A DNA stretch of 20,622 bases. Source: Planctomycetota bacterium (GTDB lineage: Bacteria > Planctomycetota > Brocadiia > JAJRTI01). Shown here piece after piece: positions 1-6,794 of the stretch. The notes under the pieces are model-generated. The model saw nothing but the letters and a program-made list of their open reading frames with translations. It was not told the DNA's origin and searched no databases. A program made the position numbers and the translations under genes. Each line of letters starts with the position of its first letter. Positions within the stretch are counted from its first letter, which is position 1. The DNA lies in the NCBI GenBank assembly GCA_024278415.1, contig JAJRTI010000118.1, positions 1 through 20,622 of the forward strand, read 5' to 3'.

Positions 1-272
1 CGCAGCAGCCGGGCTGCGTCTTGGAAGAAGCCCTTGCCGGGGGCGCCCTTACCGCGGATGTTGACGCCTTCCGCGCGCAACGGGTCCATGATGTGGCTCT
101 GCACGAAGCCGTTGAGCGACTGGGTTGTGCGATTGGCCGCCAGCAGATTGGCGTAGAAAAAATAGCACGCACCCGCGCTGAACGCGGTCAGCACCACGAA
201 AATGATGAACACCCAAGGGGGGGTGCCTCTGGACTCGGCTTCCCACCGTTCCAGGTCGGAGGCATCTGCCAT
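1..272 (-). CDS. Partial single-pass membrane protein, paralog of the upstream gene
   Basis: The gene reads leftward from the ATG at 270-272 and runs off the window, so only about 90 N-terminal codons are seen. A good Shine-Dalgarno (AAGGAGA on the minus strand, about 283-289) supports this start. The visible protein has a short acidic N-terminus (MADASDLERWEAES), one hydrophobic segment at about residues 20-42 (WVFIIFVVLTAFSAGACYFF) and then a soluble part containing MDPLRAEGV. This layout, and the MxxPLRxxGV stretch about 20-25 residues after the membrane segment, matches the gene 40 nt upstream (313-1356), which has MEMPLREMGV. I infer a tandem duplication and co-transcription. Both are probably inner-membrane proteins with a large extracytoplasmic part. 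Function is unknown and the C-terminal domain is outside the window. Confidence 0.8.
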   Translation of the reverse strand, partial: MADASDLERWEAESRGTPPWVFIIFVVLTAFSAGACYFFYANLLAANRTTQSLNGFVQSHIMDPLRAEGVNIRGKGAPGKGFFQDAARLL

Positions 273-312
273 ATCTTAGGGTCTCCTTAGGAGAGAAGGC
301 TCCGCGTGGCGG

Positions 313-1356
313 CTACGGCCGTTCGCCGGCCTTGGCCGTTCCACCTCGGCGTTCGAGCACGTCGCCGGAGATGATGGGGTTGCGCGGATCCTTCAAGTCC
401 ACAATAGTGGCTTGGCTCATGCTGCTGTCAACGGAGCGGATCTTGAGGCGGCCTTTGTATTGCTTCTGGCCGGCCTTGCCGTATTCGAACACGTCGTACT
501 CGGCTCCTTTGCGCACGCCGTCGTTCTTGCCAATATTGAGCACGGCGAACCGGATACCGAGATCGACGTCGAGGACGTTCCCAGCCGGCCCCGGCTTTTC
601 CGGAGGCACGCGCTTCAACTGCTTGATCTGCTGGTCCAACTTGGCGATTTGGGCCTTGAACTTCTTGATGGCGGACGCCTTGAGGTTCTTTTCCTTTGCG
701 ATGGCCTTCTTTAGGCCGTCGATTTTGTCTTGCACTTCGCTGCGCGCCTTAGCGAGCGCGGCCTTCTTGCGCTGGAGCACGGCCTCGGAACTGTCCTGCT
801 GGCGTTTGATGTCGGTGATCTCGCGCAGCAGGCTTGTGAGGCGTTTCTGGAGCGCCTTGCGCAAGGCCTCCGACTGGCCGGTCGCGTGCTTGACCGCCGC
901 GCGCGCCCCATCCAACTCGATGCTCTGTTCCACCAACTCAGCCCGGGCCGCCGCGATTTTGGCGTCCATGATCCGAATCATGGAGCGCACGTCGGTGGCG
1001 TCGGCTTTCTCGGCCGCCGCGAGCACCTCTTCCTTCGTGTTCCAGCCCACCACGCGTTGGTACGCCGGCAGCCGGGAGCCCAGCACGATGTACCGTTTGG
1101 CCAGGCTGAAGAAAAACTCGCCGGGGTCGGGATCGGGCACGACGTGCACACCCATCTCCCGCAACGGCATCTCCATGTATTGCCGCACCATGCCGGACAC
1201 TTTGTCGGCGTCCTTCTGGGCGATCGCCATGTTCTTGTACAAGAACACGGCCCCCACGATGCCGCCGATAGACGTGACGATAGACAAGACGAGAAGCCAG
1301 ATCGACACGCCTCGGGGGCGTACGCGCCAGAGTTCTTGGTCGGAGTCCGATGCCAT
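313..1356 (-). CDS. Membrane-anchored coiled-coil protein with C-terminal SH3-like (FlgT_C-like) domain
   Basis: 347 residues. Start ATG at 1354-1356 is preceded by AGGAGT on the minus strand. Visible parts: a short cytoplasmic N-terminus; a membrane helix at about 18-40; a soluble segment 50-125 with MEMPLREMGV; a long Lys/Glu/Ala/Gln-rich coiled coil at about 130-248; a Pro/Gly linker; and a small beta-rich domain at about 258-336. That domain has the pattern of SH3-like C-terminal domains such as the one in flagellar protein T: 'NIGKNDGVRKGAEYDVF' followed by a strand-rich stretch and 'IISGDVLE'. The fold assignment comes from pattern memory, not a search. It is probably a periplasm-facing structural or scaffolding protein. 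It is first in a minus-strand operon with the partial paralog 40 nt downstream. No catalytic motif is visible, so the exact role is unknown. Confidence 0.85.
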   Translation of the reverse strand: MASDSDQELWRVRPRGVSIWLLVLSIVTSIGGIVGAVFLYKNMAIAQKDADKVSGMVRQYMEMPLREMGVHVVPDPDPGEFFFSLAKRYIVLGSRLPAYQRVVGWNTKEEVLAAAEKADATDVRSMIRIMDAKIAAARAELVEQSIELDGARAAVKHATGQSEALRKALQKRLTSLLREITDIKRQQDSSEAVLQRKKAALAKARSEVQDKIDGLKKAIAKEKNLKASAIKKFKAQIAKLDQQIKQLKRVPPEKPGPAGNVLDVDLGIRFAVLNIGKNDGVRKGAEYDVFEYGKAGQKQYKGRLKIRSVDSSMSQATIVDLKDPRNPIISGDVLERRGGTAKAGERP

Positions 1357-1447
1357 TCGTGTTCACTCCTGGGCACAGTGAAGTGACAGCCCGACCGCGG
1401 GCATCGCGGGCGCAGGCCTACGTGCAATGGGCTAACACAAAAGGCTT

Positions 1448-1476
1448 ACGGTACTTCTGACGGGTGCAAAAGTCAA
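1448..1476 (-). promoter_or_regulatory. Sigma70-type promoter for the 1356-to-1 operon
   Basis: Read on the minus strand, TTGACT (1476-1471) is followed by a 17-nt spacer and TACCGT (1453-1448). The -35 box is good and the -10 box is weak. Transcription would start near 1441, giving a leader of roughly 85 nt before the ATG at 1356. The -35 box is one arm of the palindrome shared with the divergent coaE promoter. Confidence 0.45.
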
Positions 1477-1490
1477 GCGAAAAACACAGC

Positions 1491-1519
1491 TTGACTAGCC
1501 CTTACAGCGCTGGTACGAT
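1491..1519 (+). promoter_or_regulatory. Sigma70-type promoter for coaE
   Basis: TTGACT (1491-1496), a 17-nt spacer and TACGAT (1514-1519) form a good -35/-10 pair. The predicted transcription start near 1526 lies after the in-frame GTG at 1525, which argues against that codon being the coaE start and favours the ATG at 1585. Confidence 0.6.
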
Positions 1520-1552
1520 CCGACGTGCTCGCTCCAAAGGAGCGAAGCCTTC

Positions 1553-1587
1553 GGGAGGGGCCACATGAACGACGAAGCTTGACCATG
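1553..1587 (+). promoter_or_regulatory. coaE leader: strong Shine-Dalgarno with a five-codon ORF
   Basis: A strong GGGAGGGG (1553-1560) sits 4 nt before an ATG at 1565 that opens a five-codon frame (Met-Asn-Asp-Glu-Ala, stop TGA at 1580-1582). The coaE ATG at 1585 follows this stop by 2 nt and has no good ribosome-binding site of its own. Ribosomes ending on the mini-ORF could reinitiate at coaE, which would be translational coupling. A TTG start for coaE at 1579 is another reading. Expression of the leader peptide is not shown. Confidence 0.4.
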
Positions 1588-2205
1588 ACGAATCCCCCCC
1601 TCATCATCGGCCTCCTCGGTGGCGTGGCCTGTGGCAAGAGTACCGTGGCTCAGATGCTGGAGGAACTCGGAGCGGCCGCGGTCGATGCCGATCGCATCGC
1701 GCACCGCGCGCTCGACACGCCGGCCGTCGCGGGCCAGATCCGAGAGACATGGGGCGAGGCCGTGTTCGACGCCGAGGGCCGCGTGGACCGCGGCAAGCTG
1801 GGCCAGCGCGTCTTCCAAAACTCCGGCGAGACGCAGAAGCTGAACGCGATTGTGCACCCGCCGGTGCTGGACGAGATTCGGAACCAGATCGACGCCGCGC
1901 GCAAAGCGGGCGCGCCGGCCGTGGTCGTAGACGCCGCGCTGTTGCTCGAAGCCGGCTTCGCGCGCGAGTGCGACGTGCTCGTGTTCGTGGACACGCCCGC
2001 GGCCCAGCGACAGGCTCGCGCCCAAGAGGGCCGCGGCTGGAGCCGCGACGAAGTCGAACGCCGCGAGGCCCACCAGACTTCTCTCGACGACAAGCGCGCC
2101 CAGGCCGACTACGTGCTATGCAACAGCGGCTCGCTCGACGACCTGCGCGTGCAGGTGCGGGCGCTGTGGCAAGAGCTTTTGGGAGCGCCGGCCGGAGGCT
2201 CGTAG
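1585..2205 (+). CDS. coaE: Dephospho-CoA kinase
   Basis: CoaE phosphorylates the 3'-hydroxyl of the ribose of dephospho-CoA with ATP, the last step of coenzyme A synthesis, in the cytoplasm. The predicted protein is 206 residues, a usual length for the family. It shows the P-loop GGVACGKST (residues 12-20; family form GGxGSGKS), the acceptor-site motif DADRIAH (34-40), a conserved HP pair (91-92), the VVDAALLLEAG strand (114-124; family more often has a proline, as in DxPLLFE), VLVFVDTP (131-138) and the lid-like RR.AHQ region (159-164). The start chosen is ATG 1585; an in-frame GTG at 1525 overlaps the predicted transcription start. It is followed after 45 nt by the lyase-like gene in the same direction, but a functional link between the two is not expected. 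Confidence 0.95.
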   Translation: MTNPPLIIGLLGGVACGKSTVAQMLEELGAAAVDADRIAHRALDTPAVAGQIRETWGEAVFDAEGRVDRGKLGQRVFQNSGETQKLNAIVHPPVLDEIRNQIDAARKAGAPAVVVDAALLLEAGFARECDVLVFVDTPAAQRQARAQEGRGWSRDEVERREAHQTSLDDKRAQADYVLCNSGSLDDLRVQVRALWQELLGAPAGGS

Positions 2206-2206
2206 T

Positions 2207-2224
2207 CGGGCGATTCATCGCCCG
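2207..2224 (+). repeat. Short hairpin between coaE and the lyase-like gene
   Basis: CGGGCGA, loop TTCA, TCGCCCG: a perfect 7-bp stem starting 2 nt after the coaE stop. No T-run follows, so it is not a convincing intrinsic terminator. It could slow transcription or protect an RNA end. Confidence 0.4.
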
Positions 2225-2250
2225 TGTCGGAATCACACAAGGACACCCAC

Positions 2251-5200
2251 ATGAACGCAACACATCTGTTGGCGACCGCCGCCCTGGCCGCGGCTCTCGC
2301 CGCGACGCCAATGCGAGCCCAAGACGCGGACCGCGATGGCCTGCCCGACGTGATCGAGCAGAAAATCGGTACGCATGTGAACCGGGCCGAGGCGCTCGTG
2401 CGCGTCGCCAAGAGCGCGCGTCAGTCTTGGAGCGACGAGGAGGCCAAGCGCCACGCGCCGGACATCGTGCGGTTCGACGCGTGCCACGTGGGCGGCAAGC
2501 GCGTGCTGTTCAAGATCACCTTCGCGCGCAAGCCCGACTTCGCCGGCGCCACGTTTATCATCTACGCGGATCTGGACAACGACCCCAACACGGGCCGCGT
2601 GGACAAGTATCACCGCGGCGTGGACGCGATGCTCACGATTCGCGGCGACAGCGTGGGCATCACCTACACGAACCCCGACTACAACCGGCGCAACACCCAA
2701 GCCGCGGCCGCGATCCACGGCAACGCGCTTTACGTCAGCCTCGACGCGCCCCTCAACGTCGTGGGCAAGAACGTCGTCATGGGGCTCCATTTGCTCAGCC
2801 AACGCCCGGGCGGACGCGGAGACGGCACGAGCCACAAGGTCGTGAAGCTGCCGTTCATGGCGGACGTGAAAGCGCCCAAGATCGCCAAACGCACCCTGAG
2901 CCTGCGCAGCCTTGCGGACTATCGCTGGTACAACGACAAGGTCAAGCTCGAGAAGCTCTCGGACAAAGGGCTGACATACGAACAGATCGCCCCTAAAACT
3001 CCTATCAAGTTTGGCCGGCCGCGGCCGCCGATCCCCTTCTCCGCTGCGCGCAAGCCCGGGAAGGCCGGCGCGATTCGCCGGCTGCGCGTCAAGGTGAACC
3101 TGCTCGAAGAGGCCGGCGTGGCCCGAAGCGCGACGCCGATCACCTTCGGTCTCCCGCTGCCCAAGGGGGGCCTCTACGACCTCGCGAACATGCGCGTGCT
3201 CGCGCCGGACGGCGGCGAAGTGCCGGCCCAGTTCACGGCCACGGCCTTCTGGCCCTACGACAGCCTCAAGTGGGTGCTCATCGACTTCCAAACGAAACTC
3301 GCTGCGAAGGAGAACGCGGACTACGCGGTTGAGTTCGGCAGCGAGGTCGCGCGTGCGAAGCCGGCCACACAACTTCGCGTGAACGAAACCGACGACGCCA
3401 TCACGGTCCGCACCGGCCCCCTCGAAGTCGTCATCGACAAGCAGCGTTTCAACATCTTTCGCCGCGTGCGGCTCAACGGGAAGGACGTCGCGGCGTCGGC
3501 CGAGGCAGGCGTGCTGTTGGTGGACGAGCACGGCAAGCGTTTCGCCGCGTCCGCGCGCAAACCCAACAGCGTGAAGATCGAAGAGCAGGGACCGCAGAAG
3601 GTTGTCGTGCGCGTTGCGGGCGACTACGCGGACGCGCAGGGCAAGAGGTACATGTCCTACGTCACGCGCCTGACCTTCCGCAACGGCTCCCCGCGCGTGG
3701 CCGTCGCGCACACGCACGTGAACACGTACGTGAAGACCGAGTTCACCGACATCACGTCGCTGTCCATGGGCCTTCGTGTCCCCGGCGCCGCGCCGCGCTT
3801 CAAGGTGGAGCAGTTCGACGAAAAACCCCGGAGCAACGCCGGGGCCGTGAGTGTCGTCGGGCCGGCCGGGCCGGTTGGCCTCGCGGTGCACGAGTTCCGG
3901 GAGCGTTGGCCCAAGGCCCTCCGCGGGGAGCGCGGCCGCGTCGCCATCGACATCCTGCCGCAACAACCCAGCAAGGACTACGGCAAGGACCTGCCCCACT
4001 GGCTCCAGTACTGCTTCGTCGATGGCAAGTACCGCTTCAAGTGGGGCATGTCGTTCACCACGCGCATCACTTTCGACTTCAGCGGGACCGCGCCGGCGAA
4101 AGAGCTGCTCGCGGACGCCGACACGCCGGTCGTGGCCGTGTTGCCGGGGGCGTGGTACGCCGGAACCCAGGCGCTCGGCGAGATGGCCGCGCCCCTGGGC
4201 AAGCAGTTCGCGCAGTGGGACAAGTACGTGGCCCGCGCGTACGAGCAGCACATGGTGCGCAAGCGGCAGTACCGCGAGTATGGCTTCTTCAACTACGGCG
4301 ACTGGTACGGCGAGCGCGGGCGCAACTGGGGCAACAACGAATACGACCTCGCGCACGGCTTTTTCATGCAGTTCGCGCGCACCGGCCGGCGCGACTACTT
4401 CCGGCTCGCGCTCGCGGCCGCGCGGCACCAGGCGGACGTGGACTGCGTGCACGCGTACCCGGACCCCTTCTACGTCGGCGCCAACCATCAGCACTCCATC
4501 GGCCACACCGGCACCTGGTCGCAACGGCCGCTGCGCGCGACCTGGTCGCACCGCTACGACTCGCACACCGACGCGCGCAACGGCCACACTTGGGCCAGCG
4601 GCATGATGGACGCGTGGTATCTCACCGGCGACGCGCGGGTCATGAACGCCAGCATCGGCCTGGGCGAGCACATCGCGTGGGCCATGTCGCGCGACTTCAA
4701 GCGGCTCGGCACGCACGAGCGCTCCGCGGGCTGGTCGCTGCACGCGATCATGGCCATCTACCGCGGCACGTACGACCCGGTCTACCTCGCCGCCGCGAAG
4801 CGCATCGTGGAGGTGCCGCTGCGGGAGCAGAAGTTCGACGACGGCGGAGCCTGGCCGCATCTGCTGCCCGGCGACCACTCGGGAGGGCGCCGCGGCGCCC
4901 GCGGCAACAACCTGTTCCTCGTCGGCATCCTGCTCGCCGGCCTCACGGACTACCACGAGGAGACCGGCGACCCGCGGGTCGAGAAGGCGCTCATCTCCGG
5001 CGCGCGGTGGGTCATGAAGAGCTGGGACCCGGACGCGGAGGGCTGGCCGTATTCCGCGGGAGTGAACGGCGAGCCGTTCTACGACAAAGCCACCAACCGC
5101 TTGAACATGCTTATCACCGACGGCTTGGCGTACGCGGCGCAATTGACGAACTACCAGGCGATGATGCAGTGCGTGGAGACAGCGTTCGCGTCGCTCGCGT

Positions 5201-6060
5201 ATTCCGGCGCGCCGTCGATCGGCAAATCCATCGCGCAGAAGCTGCACTTCTCCGCGGACATCATGGGCCGGCTCCAGCAGTGGTGGGCCGGGCGCCGCGA
5301 GGACAAAGGCATCCACATGGTCGACGACAGCGCGGCCGGCATCGCGCGCATGATCGCCAAGACGCGCGACGCGAAGAAACACCGCGTGCGCGCGCCGGAC
5401 GAGAAGGTGTTCTTCGTCAAGGCCGGCGCTGCGCCGGCCGAGTTGATCGCGTCGCGGTCGCCCCATGGGGCCATGACGAAGCGCGCGGCGTTTGGGACCA
5501 TCCAGGTCTCCGACGCGGCGGGCCGCGTTGTAGCGGAAGGTAAGTTCAGCACCGATGGCCCGCACGAATTCCGCGCGACGCTCAAGCGCCGCGGGGTGTA
5601 CAAGGTGCTCGTGCGCGACGACCAGCGCGGGGTGTGGAGCCTGTCGGGCAAGGGTCTTCAGATCGTGGCGCAAACGGTCAAGGGCTTCCGCATCGGCGGG
5701 GTGGGCCGCGCGCGATTTCACTTTTTCGTGCCGAAGGGGACCGCGGAGTTCCGCATCAAGCTCCTCGGCGTGCACCGGGGTCCGTACGGCGCGGCGGTCA
5801 TCGCGCCCGGCGGCAAGATCGTCGCGATGCACGAGTCGGAGAACATCGGCCTGACCTACATCAAAGGCGCGCCGCAGATGCCGGGTGCGGAGAAGCGGAA
5901 GATGAGCGCGACAGGCGTCATCGCGGTGAAGCCGGAGCCCGATCAGACCGGCCAGATGTGGAGCCTTGCGCTTTGGGCGCACATGGACATCGGCGTCGAA
6001 CTCGAAGGGGTGCCGCCCTACCTGGCGCTGAGCCGCGGCGCCTGGTTCCAGCCCAAGTAG
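2251..6060 (+). CDS. Secreted PL26/YetA-like exo-rhamnogalacturonan lyase family protein
   Basis: 1269 residues. ATG 2251 is chosen because AAGGA (2239-2243) precedes it and a signal peptide follows (residues 1-23, cleavage after MRA). Then come a calcium-loop-like DADRDGLPD (25-33, like type 3 thrombospondin or dockerin loops) and a beta-rich domain (about 70-205). A RIFT-barrel-type region (about 278-640) has ITFGLPLPKGGLYD and WPYDSLKWVLIDFQ, which are hallmarks of the PcRGLX/YetA N-terminal domain. An alpha/alpha-toroid (about 650-1040) has FNYGDWYGERGRNWGNNEYD, GANHQHSIGHTG and NGHTWASGMMDAWYLTGD; a C-terminal beta domain completes it. The family includes fungal PL26 exo-rhamnogalacturonan lyase and Bacillus YetA. 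The protein probably acts outside the cytoplasm on a uronic-acid-containing polysaccharide by beta-elimination. Substrate and activity are inference. The N-terminal 270 residues and C-terminal module make it longer than the catalytic core alone. Confidence 0.85.
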   Translation: MNATHLLATAALAAALAATPMRAQDADRDGLPDVIEQKIGTHVNRAEALVRVAKSARQSWSDEEAKRHAPDIVRFDACHVGGKRVLFKITFARKPDFAGATFIIYADLDNDPNTGRVDKYHRGVDAMLTIRGDSVGITYTNPDYNRRNTQAAAAIHGNALYVSLDAPLNVVGKNVVMGLHLLSQRPGGRGDGTSHKVVKLPFMADVKAPKIAKRTLSLRSLADYRWYNDKVKLEKLSDKGLTYEQIAPKTPIKFGRPRPPIPFSAARKPGKAGAIRRLRVKVNLLEEAGVARSATPITFGLPLPKGGLYDLANMRVLAPDGGEVPAQFTATAFWPYDSLKWVLIDFQTKLAAKENADYAVEFGSEVARAKPATQLRVNETDDAITVRTGPLEVVIDKQRFNIFRRVRLNGKDVAASAEAGVLLVDEHGKRFAASARKPNSVKIEEQGPQKVVVRVAGDYADAQGKRYMSYVTRLTFRNGSPRVAVAHTHVNTYVKTEFTDITSLSMGLRVPGAAPRFKVEQFDEKPRSNAGAVSVVGPAGPVGLAVHEFRERWPKALRGERGRVAIDILPQQPSKDYGKDLPHWLQYCFVDGKYRFKWGMSFTTRITFDFSGTAPAKELLADADTPVVAVLPGAWYAGTQALGEMAAPLGKQFAQWDKYVARAYEQHMVRKRQYREYGFFNYGDWYGERGRNWGNNEYDLAHGFFMQFARTGRRDYFRLALAAARHQADVDCVHAYPDPFYVGANHQHSIGHTGTWSQRPLRATWSHRYDSHTDARNGHTWASGMMDAWYLTGDARVMNASIGLGEHIAWAMSRDFKRLGTHERSAGWSLHAIMAIYRGTYDPVYLAAAKRIVEVPLREQKFDDGGAWPHLLPGDHSGGRRGARGNNLFLVGILLAGLTDYHEETGDPRVEKALISGARWVMKSWDPDAEGWPYSAGVNGEPFYDKATNRLNMLITDGLAYAAQLTNYQAMMQCVETAFASLAYSGAPSIGKSIAQKLHFSADIMGRLQQWWAGRREDKGIHMVDDSAAGIARMIAKTRDAKKHRVRAPDEKVFFVKAGAAPAELIASRSPHGAMTKRAAFGTIQVSDAAGRVVAEGKFSTDGPHEFRATLKRRGVYKVLVRDDQRGVWSLSGKGLQIVAQTVKGFRIGGVGRARFHFFVPKGTAEFRIKLLGVHRGPYGAAVIAPGGKIVAMHESENIGLTYIKGAPQMPGAEKRKMSATGVIAVKPEPDQTGQMWSLALWAHMDIGVELEGVPPYLALSRGAWFQPK

Positions 6061-6137
6061 GCATTCAACATCCTTCGTTGCGAGAAAGAGGCGGGGCCGC
6101 CGCGCGTCCACCGTACCGCGGGCCGTCCCTCCCGCCC

Positions 6138-6158
6138 CCACTGGGCCTATCCCAGTGG
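6138..6158 (+). terminator. Hairpin after the lyase-like gene, possible terminator without T-run
   Basis: CCACTGGG, loop CCTAT, CCCAGTGG: a perfect 8-bp stem 78 nt after the stop codon. No T-tract follows, so it may be a 3'-end processing or pause hairpin, or part of the neighbouring repeat, instead of an intrinsic terminator. Confidence 0.3.
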
Positions 6159-6159
6159 A

Positions 6160-6304
6160 GCGATGATTGCCGACTACTGGGCAGCGCTCTGTCATCCTTT
6201 CGTCTCTTTCCCTCCTGGATTTGGCTCGCCAAAGGCGAGCCAAATCCAGGAGGGAAAGGGGGGAGGCAGGTTTGGACGGCTCCGCGGTAGTCGGCAATCA
6301 TCGC
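6160..6304. repeat. Nested palindromic unit, MITE- or REP-like
   Basis: The outer arms are a perfect 18-nt inverted repeat: 6160-6177 (GCGATGATTGCCGACTAC) against 6287-6304. Inside lies a second perfect inverted repeat, 24 nt each arm (6207-6230 and 6234-6257), with a 3-nt AAA loop; the stem extends one more C-G pair and then G-U pairs. The 145-nt unit has the size and terminal-repeat layout of a non-autonomous miniature element. No target-site duplication is obvious and no transposase is nearby. The unit appears once in this window. Confidence 0.65.
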
Positions 6305-6309
6305 GTACA

Positions 6310-6640
6310 CGGGGACAAGCCCCAATGGTGCGAACTTAAGCGTTGGATGGCCTTCGGAAGCCCCAACGAGGGGCGACAGCGAATAGCCCAAGGCGTGAGC
6401 CTTGGGTAAGCAACAGGCAACGGCGCCAAAGCCTCGTAGAGGCGACAGCATGCCACGTTCGCACGGTACTGTCGCCCCTTGCGGGGCTCTGTGAACGCCA
6501 CGATCAGCGTTCCCAAGGCTTACGCCACGTGCCCCCAGGCGGCCGTTGACCCCCGCCGCCTGGCTATTGACTGCCGCGCCTGCGGCGCTGGAGAACGCTA
6601 AGTCAGCGCCATCGGGGACAAGCCCCGTGCTGGCGAGCGG
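6310..6640. repeat. Highly structured repeat block or possible non-coding RNA
   Basis: A run of hairpins lies within about 330 nt: 6341-6368 (6-bp outer stem, inner GGC..GCC); 6387-6406 (CCCAAGGC, GTGA, GCCTTGGG; a GNRA-type loop); 6493-6512 (GAACGC/GCGTTC); 6535-6563 (CCAGGCGG/CCGCCTGG); and 6607-6635. The word GGCGACAGC occurs at 6372-6380 and 6441-6449, and its complement CTGTCGCCCC at 6469-6478 can pair with 6370-6379. The arm 6392-6406 also recurs inverted at 6512-6526 with one mismatch. A 14-nt direct repeat CGGGGACAAGCCCC stands at 6310-6323 and 6613-6626. From memory this resembles palindromic repeats scattered through environmental PVC-group genomes; that is not verified here. Confidence 0.55.
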
Positions 6641-6714
6641 CGACATCGACAATCCCGACGCTTCGGGGCCGTTCCGTTCGTGCCAAGCGCCTATACCCCT
6701 TGCCCCGCGAGCGG

Positions 6715-6720
6715 TACAAT
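6715..6720 (+). promoter_or_regulatory. -10-like box ahead of the UVR-motif gene
   Basis: TACAAT matches TATAAT at five of six positions and lies 74 nt before the start codon. No matching -35 box is found at 16-18 nt, so this would be a weak or activator-dependent promoter. Confidence 0.3.
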
Positions 6721-6794
6721 ACTAAAGTGTGGCGAGAGAGGCCGGCCCAGCGGCGCGCGGCTTTTTGTCCTTGTATCCGCACCGAGGCTCCGAC

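Larger units (their letters stand above)
6061..6794. other. Gene-free, repeat-rich intergenic region
   Basis: No credible gene lies in these 734 nt; the open frames here are short and low-quality. From left to right it holds a small hairpin (6138-6158), a nested palindromic unit (6160-6304), a structured repeat block (about 6305-6640) and a -10-like box just ahead of the next gene (6715-6720). Confidence 0.8.

Noticed and set aside
1525..1584. GTG 1525 as the coaE start
   Set aside because: It overlaps the predicted transcription start, and the added residues are not part of the CoaE fold; ATG 1585 places the P-loop at the usual distance.
2233..6297. 1354-codon open frame on the minus strand across the lyase-like gene
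   Set aside because: It lies opposite a gene with a clear signal peptide, ribosome-binding site and family motifs. Its translation is rich in Arg, Val, His and Ala with no domain pattern, as expected from the antisense frame of a high-GC gene.
6065..6652. Small open frames in the 6.1-6.6 kb region as possible genes
   Set aside because: They run through palindromes, overlap on both strands and have no ribosome-binding site; better explained as translation of repeats.
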